NCBI RefSeq assembly: GCF_019703515.2
Contig: NC_059368.1
Span: 34,870,735-34,934,734, forward strand
Source: Myxocyprinus asiaticus
Taxonomy: Eukaryota; Chordata; Actinopteri; Cypriniformes; Catostomidae
Reading direction: 5' to 3'
Length of the DNA stretch: 64,000 nucleotides
Below are positions 12,562 through 22,319 of this stretch, one piece after another (position 1 is the first letter of the stretch; every line of letters starts with the position of its first letter). The notes beneath the pieces were generated by a model that saw only the letters and a program-made list of their open reading frames with translations, was not told where the DNA came from and searched no databases. The position numbers were made by a program, and so were the translations under genes.

Positions 12562-12905
12562 CAGTGGGGTCTCAAATCCATAAATAAAAATAAGTTTTAG
12601 GATTTTGAAAAATTGCTATGTACGAAAGGTCCGATTTCCTTGCTTCCACAGAAGCACACAAGATGCTCTTTGAAACATCCTCAAATCATCCTGGGATAAT
12701 GAATTGTTAGGGTTATACACAAACTGTGGAGTCCATGCCGTCATTAAAGCACAAGCAGGACATACCAAAACAAAGAAATTCTAAAATTCATTTTTCAATT
12801 CAACTTTTCACTCAGATTGTAATTCTTATAATACTAGTCGTAACAAAGACGTCTGTATTAAACCAGAAAAATGCACTAGTGTTCTCAGGTTTTTGGACTC
12901 AACTG
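12562..12905. mobile_element. Small Tc1/mariner-type MITE
   Basis: The ends CAGTGGGGTCTCAAA and TTTTGGACTCAACTG are imperfect inverted repeats, each flanked outside by TA (12560-12561 and 12906-12907), as expected of Tc1/mariner insertions. The 344-bp interior has no coding potential. It sits 180 bases upstream of the receptor exon, so it would be intronic or in the 5' region. Confidence 0.65.
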
Positions 12906-13065
12906 TATCTCTTAAAGAGAGAGAAATAAACGTTTATGATAATTCTGATAAAAAAAAATTTTTCAAGTCATCTTTGACACACATATGCATTTTAGAGTTG
13001 AAATTAAATTTTGTATTTCAAGTGTATGTTGATTTATCACAAATATAAATATATATATACATTTT

Positions 13066-13077
13066 AATATTTGACAG
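13066..13077 (+). other. Splice acceptor before the receptor coding exon
   Basis: TTTTAATATTTGACAG ending at 13077, seven bases before the receptor ATG. The pyrimidine tract is T-rich but short. An AG this close to the start fits a GPCR whose main coding exon is preceded by an upstream exon. Inferred from sequence only. Confidence 0.5.
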
Positions 13078-13084
13078 TGTCCCA

Positions 13085-14221
13085 ATGGAATTAAATTCAT
13101 CAGACTCTCTCTGCAATGACACAATTGCCTGGGAATGGCTGTCTTCTCTCCAGCCACCATTTCTGGCTCTTGTCATTATCCTGGGAGTAGTGGGCAACAC
13201 TCTGGTCCTCTGTGTGTTCTGCATCCAGCGGAAGCCTTGCAGTGTAGCTGATGTGTATCTGGGTAACCTGGCTGCTGCAGACCTCATCATGGTACTTTGT
13301 TTGCCCTTCTGGACAGTCACTATCGCCCAAGGCTATCAGTGGAACTTTGGTCAACTCATCTGCAAGGTGGTGAACACCACAATCTCTATGAACTACTACT
13401 GCAGCATTCTCTTCTTGGTGCTGGTCAGCGTGGACCGCTACCTTGCTCTTGCCAAACCCATGAAGCCCTGGAAACTTAGACGCCCTGAATGGGCCAAGCG
13501 TGTCTGCTTGGTGATTTGGGCAGTGGGCTTCCTGCTTAGTCTCCCAGCCCTGCTCTTCCGAAAAGTAAAATTTTTTCCAAACGTCGAGGTGGATGCCTGC
13601 TACCTAGTTTATCCTCATCCAGCCTGGGTGCTTCAATGGAATCTTACAATAAACGTGATTGGCTTCCTGGTTCCTCTGCCGATCATTTCATTTTGCACCT
13701 ATCACATGGTCAGGGCACTTAAAAATGGTGGTGTGGGGATCCAACCAAACAGAGTGCAAACAGAGAGGAAAGCCACCCAGCTGATTCTGACAGTTCTTGT
13801 TGTGTTTCTCTTCTGTTGGATGCCCTTTCATCTGGTGCGTTTCCTAGACACTCTAGACTACTTTCAGCTCTTACCTGGGTGCCTATGGGAACACATCTTG
13901 GAGATCAGTGTCCAGCTTGCTTCTTACTTGGGGTACAGCAATAGCTCAATAAACCCTTTCTTGTACGTCATAGTAGGGAGTCACTTCAGGAAGAGAGCTA
14001 AAGGGGTTTTTAGAAATCTTCTGTGTGCTAGATGGAAGGACAAGGCATCTGTGCTCACAAATGTTACTGGTATTAGTAAGTGCAATGACAGTCTCAGAGG
14101 ATCACAAGACAAAATAACATCACTGGACCCGAGACCTGTACGGGCGAACATTTCACATGTTTCATCTGGTGTGTCATTAGGCAACCTAAGTTTTAGCTCT
14201 ACTGGTAAAGTATTGCACTAA
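13085..14221 (+). CDS. bdkrb2: Bradykinin receptor, B2-like (class A GPCR)
   Basis: A 378-residue seven-helix receptor for kinin peptides at the plasma membrane, expected to couple to Gq. N-terminal sequons are at Asn4 and Asn11. Class A landmarks are GN at 37-38 in helix 1, LAAAD with Asp66, Cys93 pairing with Cys172 in loop 2, DRY at 117-119, Trp145, CWMP at 244-247 and NPFLY at 290-294, followed by helix 8 and a likely palmitoylated Cys314. Cys10 and Cys266 could form the second extracellular disulfide of kinin/angiotensin receptors. GNLAAADLI, ISMN, QTER and FLDTL (Asp in the kinin site) favour B2; GCLWEH and NSSINP resemble B1, so a B1-like or ancestral paralogue is possible. The tail is Ser/Thr-rich. 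The stop and last ~10 residues (369-378) lie in SINE sequence. No frameshift is seen. Confidence 0.88.
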   Translation: MELNSSDSLCNDTIAWEWLSSLQPPFLALVIILGVVGNTLVLCVFCIQRKPCSVADVYLGNLAAADLIMVLCLPFWTVTIAQGYQWNFGQLICKVVNTTISMNYYCSILFLVLVSVDRYLALAKPMKPWKLRRPEWAKRVCLVIWAVGFLLSLPALLFRKVKFFPNVEVDACYLVYPHPAWVLQWNLTINVIGFLVPLPIISFCTYHMVRALKNGGVGIQPNRVQTERKATQLILTVLVVFLFCWMPFHLVRFLDTLDYFQLLPGCLWEHILEISVQLASYLGYSNSSINPFLYVIVGSHFRKRAKGVFRNLLCARWKDKASVLTNVTGISKCNDSLRGSQDKITSLDPRPVRANISHVSSGVSLGNLSFSSTGKVLH

Positions 14222-14328
14222 CAACATGAAGGTCATGGGTTCAATTCCAGGCAACGCACATACTGAAAATAAATGTATATCATGAATGCACTGTACGTCA
14301 CTTTGGATAAAAGTGTCTGCCAAATGTT
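14190..14328 (+). mobile_element. tRNA-derived SINE (short copy)
   Basis: A pol III box A-like block TAGCTCTACTGG (14194-14205) is followed 30-40 bases later by a box B block GGTTCAATTCC (14239-14249), the spacing of a tRNA head. The body continues with a block around CTTTGGATAAAAGTGTCTGC and CCAAATG, which I recognise as the conserved tail of a widespread cyprinid SINE. The start overlaps the final codons of the receptor. No flanking duplication was identified. Confidence 0.85.
14268..14273 (+). other. Possible polyadenylation signal AATAAA
   Basis: AATAAA 47 bases after the receptor stop, inside the SINE body. Other AT-rich candidates follow within a few hundred bases, so use of this one is only a possibility. 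Confidence 0.3.
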
Positions 14329-14339
14329 ATTTAAATATG

Positions 14340-16560
14340 AAAGGTTTCATATGGCACCATATGTGTGTTTTGTATGACTGTGGTTATCTATAAATTAATA
14401 GTTACTTGTTTATTTATTGTCAGTAAAGTATGTGGAAATCTGAGGAAAAATACATATTCATTAGGTGTGATTTTATTTCTATAGTGTGTACTGTATGATG
14501 GATTTCTTTTTTTAAGTGTGCCTTTGTTGTTTGGCTGTTGTTGGCTAATATTTCATATTTAATATTGGCTGGGTAGATTACTTCTGAAATGCTATCCGGT
14601 ACAGATTACAAGTTATATGTATTACATTTTAAATCAGTAATGCAATCTTATTGATCATATAATTTGATAACCTGGGCATTTCATTTCATTTTTTGAGCAA
14701 TCTAATTATTAATTTTAAATCTGTTAAGTACCTATTGAATTAACACTTCTGTCATTAAACATTAATAAACATGAACTAAAATAACAATTTGTTAGTCGCT
14801 CAGTAAACCAAAAGGTGTTTAAAGGGTCATGAAAAACTAACACTATGTTACCTGATGTGGGGAACTGGGGTTTCCCCTCATTGGCTAATTATTGGGCTGA
14901 TGAATTAATAGGTCAGCTGATTCATGTGATCTGAAGAGATAAAGGTAGGCTCACCTGTATACACATGAGTGATCCCTGGAAGTATTCCAATAATGTGGCG
15001 TGCATCATGAGAACAAAGGCATTGTCTCTTCCTTAATAAGTTATCTGTAATTTAAAATACAATTAATAACCAGAATATTTTAGGGAGTTATATGACGTAT
15101 GATTAGTGCATGTAGGATGCAAGAGTGATTTAATCATTTTGTGTTTGTTTAAAAGGGAGACAAGGACTGTGATTTTTATATTGAGTTGGCAACACTTACA
15201 TGGAATTGAATTAGAGGTGGACATGGACAAAACTTAATTGTGTGGGCACTGATAAATAGAGGTATTGCTGATCAGAACGGATTTCTGGTAACTATTACTT
15301 TTTGAGTTTTTATTATAATTATCATGTTTGTTAGTGAGTGTATCTATTTAGACATGTTTTGCTTCTTGCTTAGCTGGATGTAGCGTTGAAGCTGGTGGTG
15401 ATTTTATGAGCAACATTGTAGTGTGCCAGCCATTGTTTTATTATTCGTTTCTGGTGGCAATCAAGTCTGTTCTTTTAACATGGATTTTTGAGTACTGTTC
15501 TTGTTTTAGAATTGTTTCATTGATATGTTTATTTTTTAATCTCTTCTACGGTTGATGTACAAAACCGAGTCCGATTAGAACACGTTTGCTCACCTTCCAC
15601 TGACTGGGTTTCCTGACGGTTGCGGTTCCTTGGTGTTTGACACTGTATGCGAGTGGTGTGGATATGGTAACTCACATATTGACACATATTTTTAGATGTG
15701 ACTGTGCACATTGTAGAGTGTGGGGTTTGAGGGTGGTTGCATGTAGTGTGGGCTGGTCTTGTGTGGCTCTCTCTCCCATTTCACTTTCAGGCACCTGGAA
15801 TGCGGTGAGCGTGGCCATCATTGTCTAGTGGACTCTACCTTACTCTTTAATGAGGAAAGTTTTTTTCTTTGTTGTTGTTTTTCTTTTGTGTGTTTTGTTT
15901 TATTATGGATTGATCATTTATTGGATCTATAAAGTGACCACTCCGGTCCTTATGTTTATTCCTGGCACACTTGGAATGACCATTTTAATTGTGTTTATTC
16001 TAAGAGTTGATTTTCTTTTAAAGTAGTTACTATTTGTATTAATAAAAAGTGTTGTTTGATTTTTGATTCATGCCTCATTGCTTTATTATTCTGTGAGGGT
16101 TGTGAGATTAGATCAAAGTGACCATATGTATTGGGTATAAAGGGGTCCTTCTGCCCTTTCTCAGAAAGTGGCGTAGTTGTGCCAAAGTGTTTAAGTGTTC
16201 AAGTAGTAATGCTTATAGCCGGCACTCCACTAAGATGGAAGACAATGACAAAATATTTGTATTTTGAAGAGAACTGTTGTTATATAGGGAATTAGGAATA
16301 GGAATCATATTATTTGTATCCAAATGAAGAGTCAGTGTTTGTATCTGCTTATAATTAGGCCTATATGCGTTTTTACAGAAGAGTGCCTCGAAATTATGAA
16401 CAGGTGGACGTGCACTTGTTTGAAACACTGACACTCCAATTATATTAAGCTACAATACCAAAAATATCAACACTATAACAATTGCAAAAGTGAATTCACA
16501 TTTATTTTCGAAGCAGGGTGCATATACAAACAGCTCAGAATTTATTTGTGCACTATTTAG
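14340..16560. other. No recognised feature downstream of the receptor
   Basis: AT-rich sequence with only short frames. It presumably includes the receptor 3' UTR. AATAAA-containing text near 16040 follows a T-rich stretch (15850-15900), but no LTR, TIR or gene signature could be confirmed. Confidence 0.4.
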
Positions 16561-16574
16561 AAACTTAACCCACC

Positions 16575-16790
16575 TGTAATGTTTGGGGTCAAATTGACCC
16601 CACAGCAACTTTGCCATCTTTTAAAAATATGATTTTTTTTTTTAGAAAAACTTGATCTTTTTGACTTTTCTAAATGTATTAGAAGAACATATAAATAAGT
16701 ACTTTACATATTTTAGAGTTTTCAAAATTCCTGTACACATTTTGACCACATCAATGATGTTTGGAGTCATTTTGACCCCAGCCTATTTTA
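16575..16790. repeat. GGGTCAAWTTGACCC-type palindromic repeat
   Basis: A near-perfect palindrome TGGGGTCAAATTGACCCCA lies at about 16586 and a related half-block GGAGTCATTTTGACCCCAG near 16760. This text is familiar from short teleost MITEs. Ends and target duplication not determined. Confidence 0.5.
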
Positions 16791-16799
16791 TGGTAGGTA

Positions 16800-17451
16800 A
16801 CCTGAAAAAATTTACAGCTTTATGTTTCCCTATTGTTTTACATTTTCTTGCTTACTCTCTCCCATGATATTGTCAACTTATTACAAAAGTATCCCTTACC
16901 TTTATGCCCTAACATGAGTTTCTCTCTATTAGAGAGCTTTTATGAGTTTCACGACTCTGAAAACCAATTTTTTACTAATAATGAATGCTTTATATCAGCA
17001 GCTTTTCCTAAAATAAAGGAAGAAAACATGTATTTGTAAAAACAACATAATAATGTGTTTATAAACACATTACCCTAATTTTCATATAACCATGAATCAG
17101 AAGGCATCTCTTTCAAATGCAATAAACATACCTACACAAATGATCTGTACATAGTAAATATTGTGCAAGGGACTATTCTGAATTTGCATTTGTCATGCAA
17201 CTCACTATCAATAGTGCCACAGAAAAAGGTATACACATTCGAATTGATGCAAAGATGTCTGATAGGGGATGGCGCTTGCCAGTAACTTGGCAGAATGGGG
17301 TCAATATCAGGGTGCTGGAATATTTGGGAGCAACATGTTGACTTCCTGTGTGATCATGTTGATTGGAAAGGGAGAGGTTTTCAATTGTATTTATCAGTAA
17401 ATATAGTCAATGAATGTAAAATTTGAAAAAAGTAACTCGGTTATCATAGCC

Positions 17452-17457
<6 letters not shown>
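16800..17457. other. No recognised feature
   Basis: AT-rich sequence without a recognisable gene, repeat or RNA feature. Confidence 0.4.

Positions 17458-17496
<39 letters not shown>
17458..17496. repeat. Trinucleotide microsatellite (ATT)n
   Basis: About 12 uninterrupted TTA/ATT units, immediately left of the hAT-type element. Confidence 0.97.
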
Positions 17497-17744
17497 GTGA
17501 AGGCGTGAAGGCCTAAGCTAGAGGTGCTACTCGGTAGTACTCGTATCTGGTCAAAACTGGGGGATAAAAACTCATACTCGTATCGGTGTCATCATTTCAT
17601 ATTTCTGAGTACGAGTACATTCATATCATGATGCGATTGCACATGAGTGCATAGTGCTTCTAAGACAGTTTGAAAACATGAGAAATATTTGAATGTGTTT
17701 AAACCATTTAAATCTAGAACATCAGTTTTTTTATTTTATCCAAC

Positions 17745-18143
17745 TGTAAGGGGGTTTGAGTGAAAGGAGAACACAGGGAAGCGGGATTTCCAGGCTCAGG
17801 GAAGACTTTTAATCAGCCACTTCAGTGCTTTACAACTTCACAAACTTATCAACTTCACAGGCACGTAGTAACTTAAACACATCAGCTACACAGGCACGTA
17901 GTAACTTCAACTCATTAGCTTCACAAACATAACAAAATAAACGTAATAGCTTCAGGTGGACCGTGGCCTTTCTTGTGCCAGACTCTCTCTCCCCTCTGCT
18001 GGTGGCGTGGCTGCTTATATGCCACTCTCCCCATGCTCACTGGAATTAGAAACAGGTGTTAAACATAATCTAGCTCAGATGCAAGCGCCCTTACCGCTTT
18101 CTCTCTCTCCAGACGGATGCTTGACCATGCCCCCGCTGCCACA
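17745..18143 (-). mobile_element. Solo LTR, family A
   Basis: A 399-bp unit. On the minus strand it starts TGTGGCAGCG and ends CCCCTTACA, the TG...CA form of LTRs. It is flanked by a perfect 5-bp duplication CCAAC (17740-17744 and 18144-18148), diagnostic of integrase-mediated insertion. Minus-strand promoter-like text GCATATAAGCAG and a late ATTAAA are present. A second copy is at 49662-50043. No internal region adjoins it, so the element was probably reduced by LTR-LTR recombination. Confidence 0.92.
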
Positions 18144-18178
18144 CCAACTTTACTTATATAAGTGGATTCTCTCACGTG

Positions 18179-18212
<34 letters not shown>

Positions 18213-18378
18213 CTCTCACTCCCGTGTGTGTGCCGTGAGAGCTCACATTCCCAAGCGCTTGCCAGTCATCCAGGATTTTTTACAGATAATTCCAAATGTC
18301 ATTTTGACAGATAAAAGACAGCAAGAAAAGAAAGAAAGAAATCGTTTGAAACTAATGCGTGAGTTTTCATTTCATCCG

Positions 18379-18713
18379 TGTAACAATTAAGGAAAGGAGG
18401 AAGCTGGGACTGGGTTGACAAAGTACACAGACATTTATTTTCGAAGACTTTTCACCATTCCACAATAAGACTTTTCAGCTGAACATTCAACATATGCGCT
18501 GTTTTCAGCACCTGTGCTTCTGACACGCAGACCCACACAGACAGCTTCATGCATCTCTCTCTCCTGTCTGCCGCTGTATCTTCTCCTTAAGTACTCCTGC
18601 CGCCCCTCGCTGGAACGCGAGACCGGTGTGGCATGCAGGTGAAAGTCATTTGCCACTTATCTTCCCGGCCTCGCTCTGCCCAGACGCTGCTCAGCTCCAC
18701 CCTGCTCACCACA
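18379..18713 (-). repeat. LTR, 3' copy of the short LTR element
   Basis: Starts TGTAACAATTAAGG on the plus strand and ends CTGCTCACCACA. It differs from the other copy (19161-19494) by scattered substitutions and small indels, which means some time has passed since insertion. Confidence 0.92.
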
Positions 18714-19141
18714 TACCCCCATCGCCGAACTCAGGTCGGGGATTTCTCTGGCCTGTGACCTACTCCCCCCATTTCTAGGGAGGGAGCATCAACGGGTCAC
18801 ACCGGTCTCCGAATCCAACCTGTGCATGGGAGGGGGAACAGGATGAAAGAGAGGAGAAAGGGAAGAGGGGGGCAGGAATAACAAAAGGGAGAGAGAAAGC
18901 AGAGAGGGGAGAGAGAGGAGAGTGAGAGAGGAGCTCGCCGGCCCCAGATACGCCGTTGAGTGGTCCTCGGCCCGCTGTCCTGCTTCCGTCCGCAATGCTG
19001 GCTGATGGCACTGAACCCTTTAGCCGTTCCTTCCAGTTGCCAGTTGATGTGGGGCTCCAGCGCCACCGGATCGAACACTCCCTCAGCGTTGCGACCCACA
19101 GTCAGCGGCGAGAAGTCCTTGGACAGCGCATCCTTCCTCCT

Positions 19142-19159
19142 TCCCGGGTTTCGGCACCA
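19142..19159 (-). other. Primer-binding site of the short LTR element
   Basis: Minus strand reads TGGTGCCGAAACCCGGGA one base after the LTR end. The leading TGG matches the CCA tail of a tRNA primer. I did not identify which tRNA. Confidence 0.8.
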
Positions 19160-19160
19160 G

Positions 19161-19494
19161 TGTAACAATTAAGGAAAGAATGAAGCTGAGACCAGGTTGA
19201 ATAAGCACCCAGACATTTATTGTCGAAGACTTTTCAGCATTCTACAATAACTTTTCAGCCAAACATTCAACATATGCGCTGCTTTTCAGCACCCGCGCTT
19301 CTGACATGCAGACCCACACAGACAGCTTCACGCATCTCTCTCTCCCATCTGCCGCTGTCTCTTCTCCTTAAGTACACCTGCCGCCCCTCTCTGGAATGCG
19401 AGACAGGTGTGGCATGCAAGTGAAAGTCATTTTCCACTTATCTTCCTGGCCTCGCTCTGCCCAGACGCTGCTTGGCTCCGCCCTGCTCACCACA
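19161..19494 (-). repeat. LTR, 5' copy of the short LTR element
   Basis: Same ends as its partner (TGTAACAATTAAGG ... CTGCTCACCACA on the plus strand). It directly adjoins the primer-binding site on its left, which fixes the element as minus-strand. Confidence 0.92.
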
Positions 19495-20063
19495 ATCCGC
19501 CTTCTCTCTGTCCACACATTTGTGTTTGAGGGAGAAAAAAAGAGCACTATAATCAGACTCGCAACAGAGATCTTCACACCAGAAACACTACAACTACAAA
19601 AATCATTTGTTACATGTAAAAACGAAGTGGGAAAAAGTGATGGGAGTTACTCTCTGTCACTTCAGCCCAATAACAACACAGTATAAAGCAATCGAACAGA
19701 CATCGAACTCAAACAGGCTCAACGTAACAAAACCAGAACAATCAATCAATACTAAAGCTGCACTGTCCTCTCCATGAATGTACAGAACAAAATGGATAAA
19801 ATAACAACAAGCATGAATAATGTGGACGTGTTAGCTGGAATAGTTTTAAAGGTAAGCTACACCCTATTAAAACAGTCCTGAATTGTAATTTTTAATTACT
19901 GAAAACGCTAATATTGGCAATATCAAGATATCAAATGCATATAGAGTGGCATACATTTACAAACACAAAAATACTTGTATTGGTACTCGGTATCAGCCGA
20001 TACCCAAATCTAGGCACTTGTATTGGCCTTCAAAAATTGGTATCTGTGCACCTCTAGCCTCAG

Positions 20064-22315
20064 CTGTTTAGCTCCCTTTAAAAATTACTGGCCAAACGTT
20101 CTTACCTAGCGATAACCCACCAAAAGTTAATGTCCCACTGTTATGGCAGCGGCACAGACTTTGAACATATATAGAGAGAGCCATACACTCTTGTATGAAG
20201 TGGAGCACTTCCTGCAAAGGCCAATGCACTGTTCTTGCCTTGGGAGGAACACCAGGCAACAAAAAGGCACAATTTCAAAGTGTAGAGCAGCCTCATCAAG
20301 GGGCTCTAGCTTGTAGTATTGTGTCAAACATCGGCTGTGACAGCCAGAGTGTCTGATGAGCCCTGTTAAAGGGCCAGATATGGAGTCTCCACAGCTCCAG
20401 CTAGGGATGCCAGATTGTGCCTAGAGCTTGCAAGAGCAGATCTCTAGCAGATCTCAAGAGCATTCAACAGCTCTACCAGCTCCAGAAGCTAAGTGTGGTT
20501 GGGCCACTCCAGTGCAACCAATAGCACAGTTTCCTTGTCTTCCCAAACACTTGGTGTAGCAAGCCAACAGGAGGGAATGCATACTTGCATTTCGCTACCC
20601 ATTTGTGAGCAAGGGCATCCACGCTCAGTGAAGACTGTGTCAGTGAAAACCAGAGGCAACAATGCATCCTCACCAGGGAGGCAAGCAGGTCTATCCTGGC
20701 TTCTCCAAATACCTACCAAATCCTCTGAACTGTCAGAAGATGAAGTCTCCAATCCTGGGTCTAACTCCCTGATGCAAGAGTAAATCTGCCCCACAATTCA
20801 GATGACCAGAGTACGTGCACTGCACGAATAGAAATGAGATGTCTCTCGCTCCAGAGGAGAACACGACATGCCAGAGCCAGCATTGGGCACAAACATACTC
20901 CTGCAGTACTGTCTGTATGGACCATAAGGTCAAAGCCTTGCATGTCTGCCCTAAAGATTTCTAGAGCCAAGACGGTGAGCAGCTGTAGGACCAGAAACAC
21001 CTGTGAGGGGCTATTTGCTCATATTAGTGCACGTCCTTCAGGCCCAATGACATGAACCAGTTGAACGGACGTACATGAGACAAAATCTGTCTCCGAGTAA
21101 CCATCTTGAACAGAGACTTTCTGAGTGTTTGGTTCAAGTGCCTCAAGTCCAGTACTGGACGCAGCCCTCTGTCTTTCTTGGCAACAAGACAACAAAGATT
21201 ACAGAAGACCTTTCTGCTTGTCGCACACCAGCACAGTCTCAGTCACACCCTTGCCAACAAGACAGTGTACCTCATGGCGTAAAATCGGCACTTCCCACAC
21301 AGCTACAGCTGCTATGAGGTTTGTCACTTGAGTTTCAATATGGCAGTCTTTTGGCACATCACCATCATCGATATAAACAGTCACAATACTGAAATCATAT
21401 ACTCGTTCCCAGCTCACAATAGAGGGAAAAGCAGGAGAATAATTTTTGTGGCCTTCTTGAAGCCTGGTGGAAACTTCTGTAAGGTCTAGCACCTGTTTTA
21501 AGGCCCGCAGACCATCAGGAACACTTCATTTGCCCAGAAGGAGCATTTCCACTGCGACGAGGACCAGGAACAACAATCGTCTTGACCATGGCTGTTGCGG
21601 TTTTTACTGGCTGCTCAGTCTCTGCCTTCTGGGGAAGAACTAGAGATTCCAGAGTACTTTGCTTCACAGAACACTGCCCTGAAGAGGACCACAAGTGAGC
21701 CAGCTGTGCTACAGCACCACCCTGCCTCGGCAGGATGTGCTTATAGGCAACCGACTGCTTCTTAGCTGACTGGAATCTCTTGATGATGTCACTCATGGTG
21801 TCATCGAAGAGTCCTTGCTGTAACATGGAAGCGAACAGCTATCCTCATCAGACAGAAGAATAAAAGGTAGGGGGAACAAGTAGGAAAACACTGGTGGAAC
21901 GCCATCTTGAAAAAGATGCATTAAGCAAGTGGCTCTTTTAGGTTCTTTAATCAGAAAGACACAAACAATATAACAATGCAACACACAATACACTGCAGTG
22001 CAAAGGATATACTTATCGTTGTAGCAATAGGGAGGACATAATGCAACTCTTAGAAGTGCCAAAGAAATCCACTGTTTAGAAGTGCAAAAGAGAATGATGA
22101 AGCAATGAGTCGGGCTTGCAGAACATGAGAGAATTAATCGAAGTGCTGAAGGACAATAATGTTGCTGTGTATGAGGAAATGCCGCTATGTATGAGGCACG
22201 GAGCATCAAGCGCCATCTGCCAATAGATTGCTGTCATTCTATATGAGTTTCAGATATCGCCACTCCTGGGAGGCATTCCCATGGGGATCTGATGCGATAC
22301 ATATAACGAGGCACA
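20064..22315 (-). mobile_element. DIRS-type retroelement remnant, 3' end lost
   Basis: Minus-strand order is a 5' terminal region (about 22315-21950), a gag start near 21908 (reverse frame MAFHQCFPTCSPYLLFF), a gag block (21826-21515), RT (about 21200-21050), RNase H (about 20930-20490) and a start of the recombinase region (about 20330-20100). DIRS elements use a tyrosine recombinase instead of an integrase. The left edge meets the hAT flank at 20064, and there is no internal complementary region, so the 3' end is missing. Stops and frame changes occur throughout. Confidence 0.82.
20100..21908 (-). pseudogene. DIRS gag-RT-RNase H-recombinase, decayed
   Basis: Gag block LFDDTMSDIIKRFQSAKKQS and KHILPR at 21826-21700 parallels LFGDTIEDFVQQFLAVKQQ in the DIRS copy at 28.7 kb. 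RT is recognisable in reverse near 21200-21060 as LLPRKTEGC, VLD-type text and ESLCSRWLL, with stops. RNase H-type text includes LLWSERHLISIRAVHV and SELWGRF (21000-20761) and ALAHKWVAKCKYAFPPVGLL (20673-20473). The final part, SVWLSLYMFKVCAAAITVGH (20327-20127), is like the N-terminal recombinase helix block. Family knowledge: these parts form one element; RT copies RNA and the recombinase inserts circular DNA. Not functional here. Confidence 0.78.
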
Positions 22316-22319
22316 CAAA

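Larger units (their letters stand above)
18379..19494 (-). mobile_element. Short LTR retroelement without coding capacity (TRIM-like)
   Basis: Two direct LTRs (18379-18713 and 19161-19494, about 335 bp each, highly similar) flank only 447 bp. A perfect 5-bp target duplication ATCCG lies at 18374-18378 and 19495-19499. On the minus strand the right-hand LTR is followed by a primer-binding site reading TGGTGCCGAAACCCGGGA (19142-19159). A purine tract GGGGG followed by TA precedes the left-hand LTR (18714-18722). The interior has no gag or pol frame; the longest open frames are uninformative. It would need enzymes in trans, so it is either a TRIM or an internal-deletion derivative. Confidence 0.9.
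17519..20055. mobile_element. hAT-type non-autonomous element carrying two LTR insertions
   Basis: The left end TAGAGGTGC and right end GCACCTCTA are exact inverted repeats, with weaker similarity inward (left ACTCGGTAGTACTCGTATC; right GGTACTCGGTATCAGCCGAT). The flanks are GCCTAAGC (17511-17518) and GCCTCAGC (20056-20063), an 8-bp target duplication with one mismatch, as hAT elements make. No transposase is visible. A solo LTR (17745-18143) and a small LTR element (18379-19494) sit inside. Removing them leaves roughly 1 kb of original element. The rest includes a (TC)n tract at 18184-18211. Confidence 0.75.

Noticed and set aside
14190..14260. tRNA gene in the box A/B region
   Set aside because: The boxes are diverged and followed by a SINE body; no cloverleaf acceptor stem can be paired, so it is a SINE head.
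15850..16100. Possible LTR (T-rich tract followed by AATAAA)
   Set aside because: No second copy, no TG...CA ends and no target duplication found.
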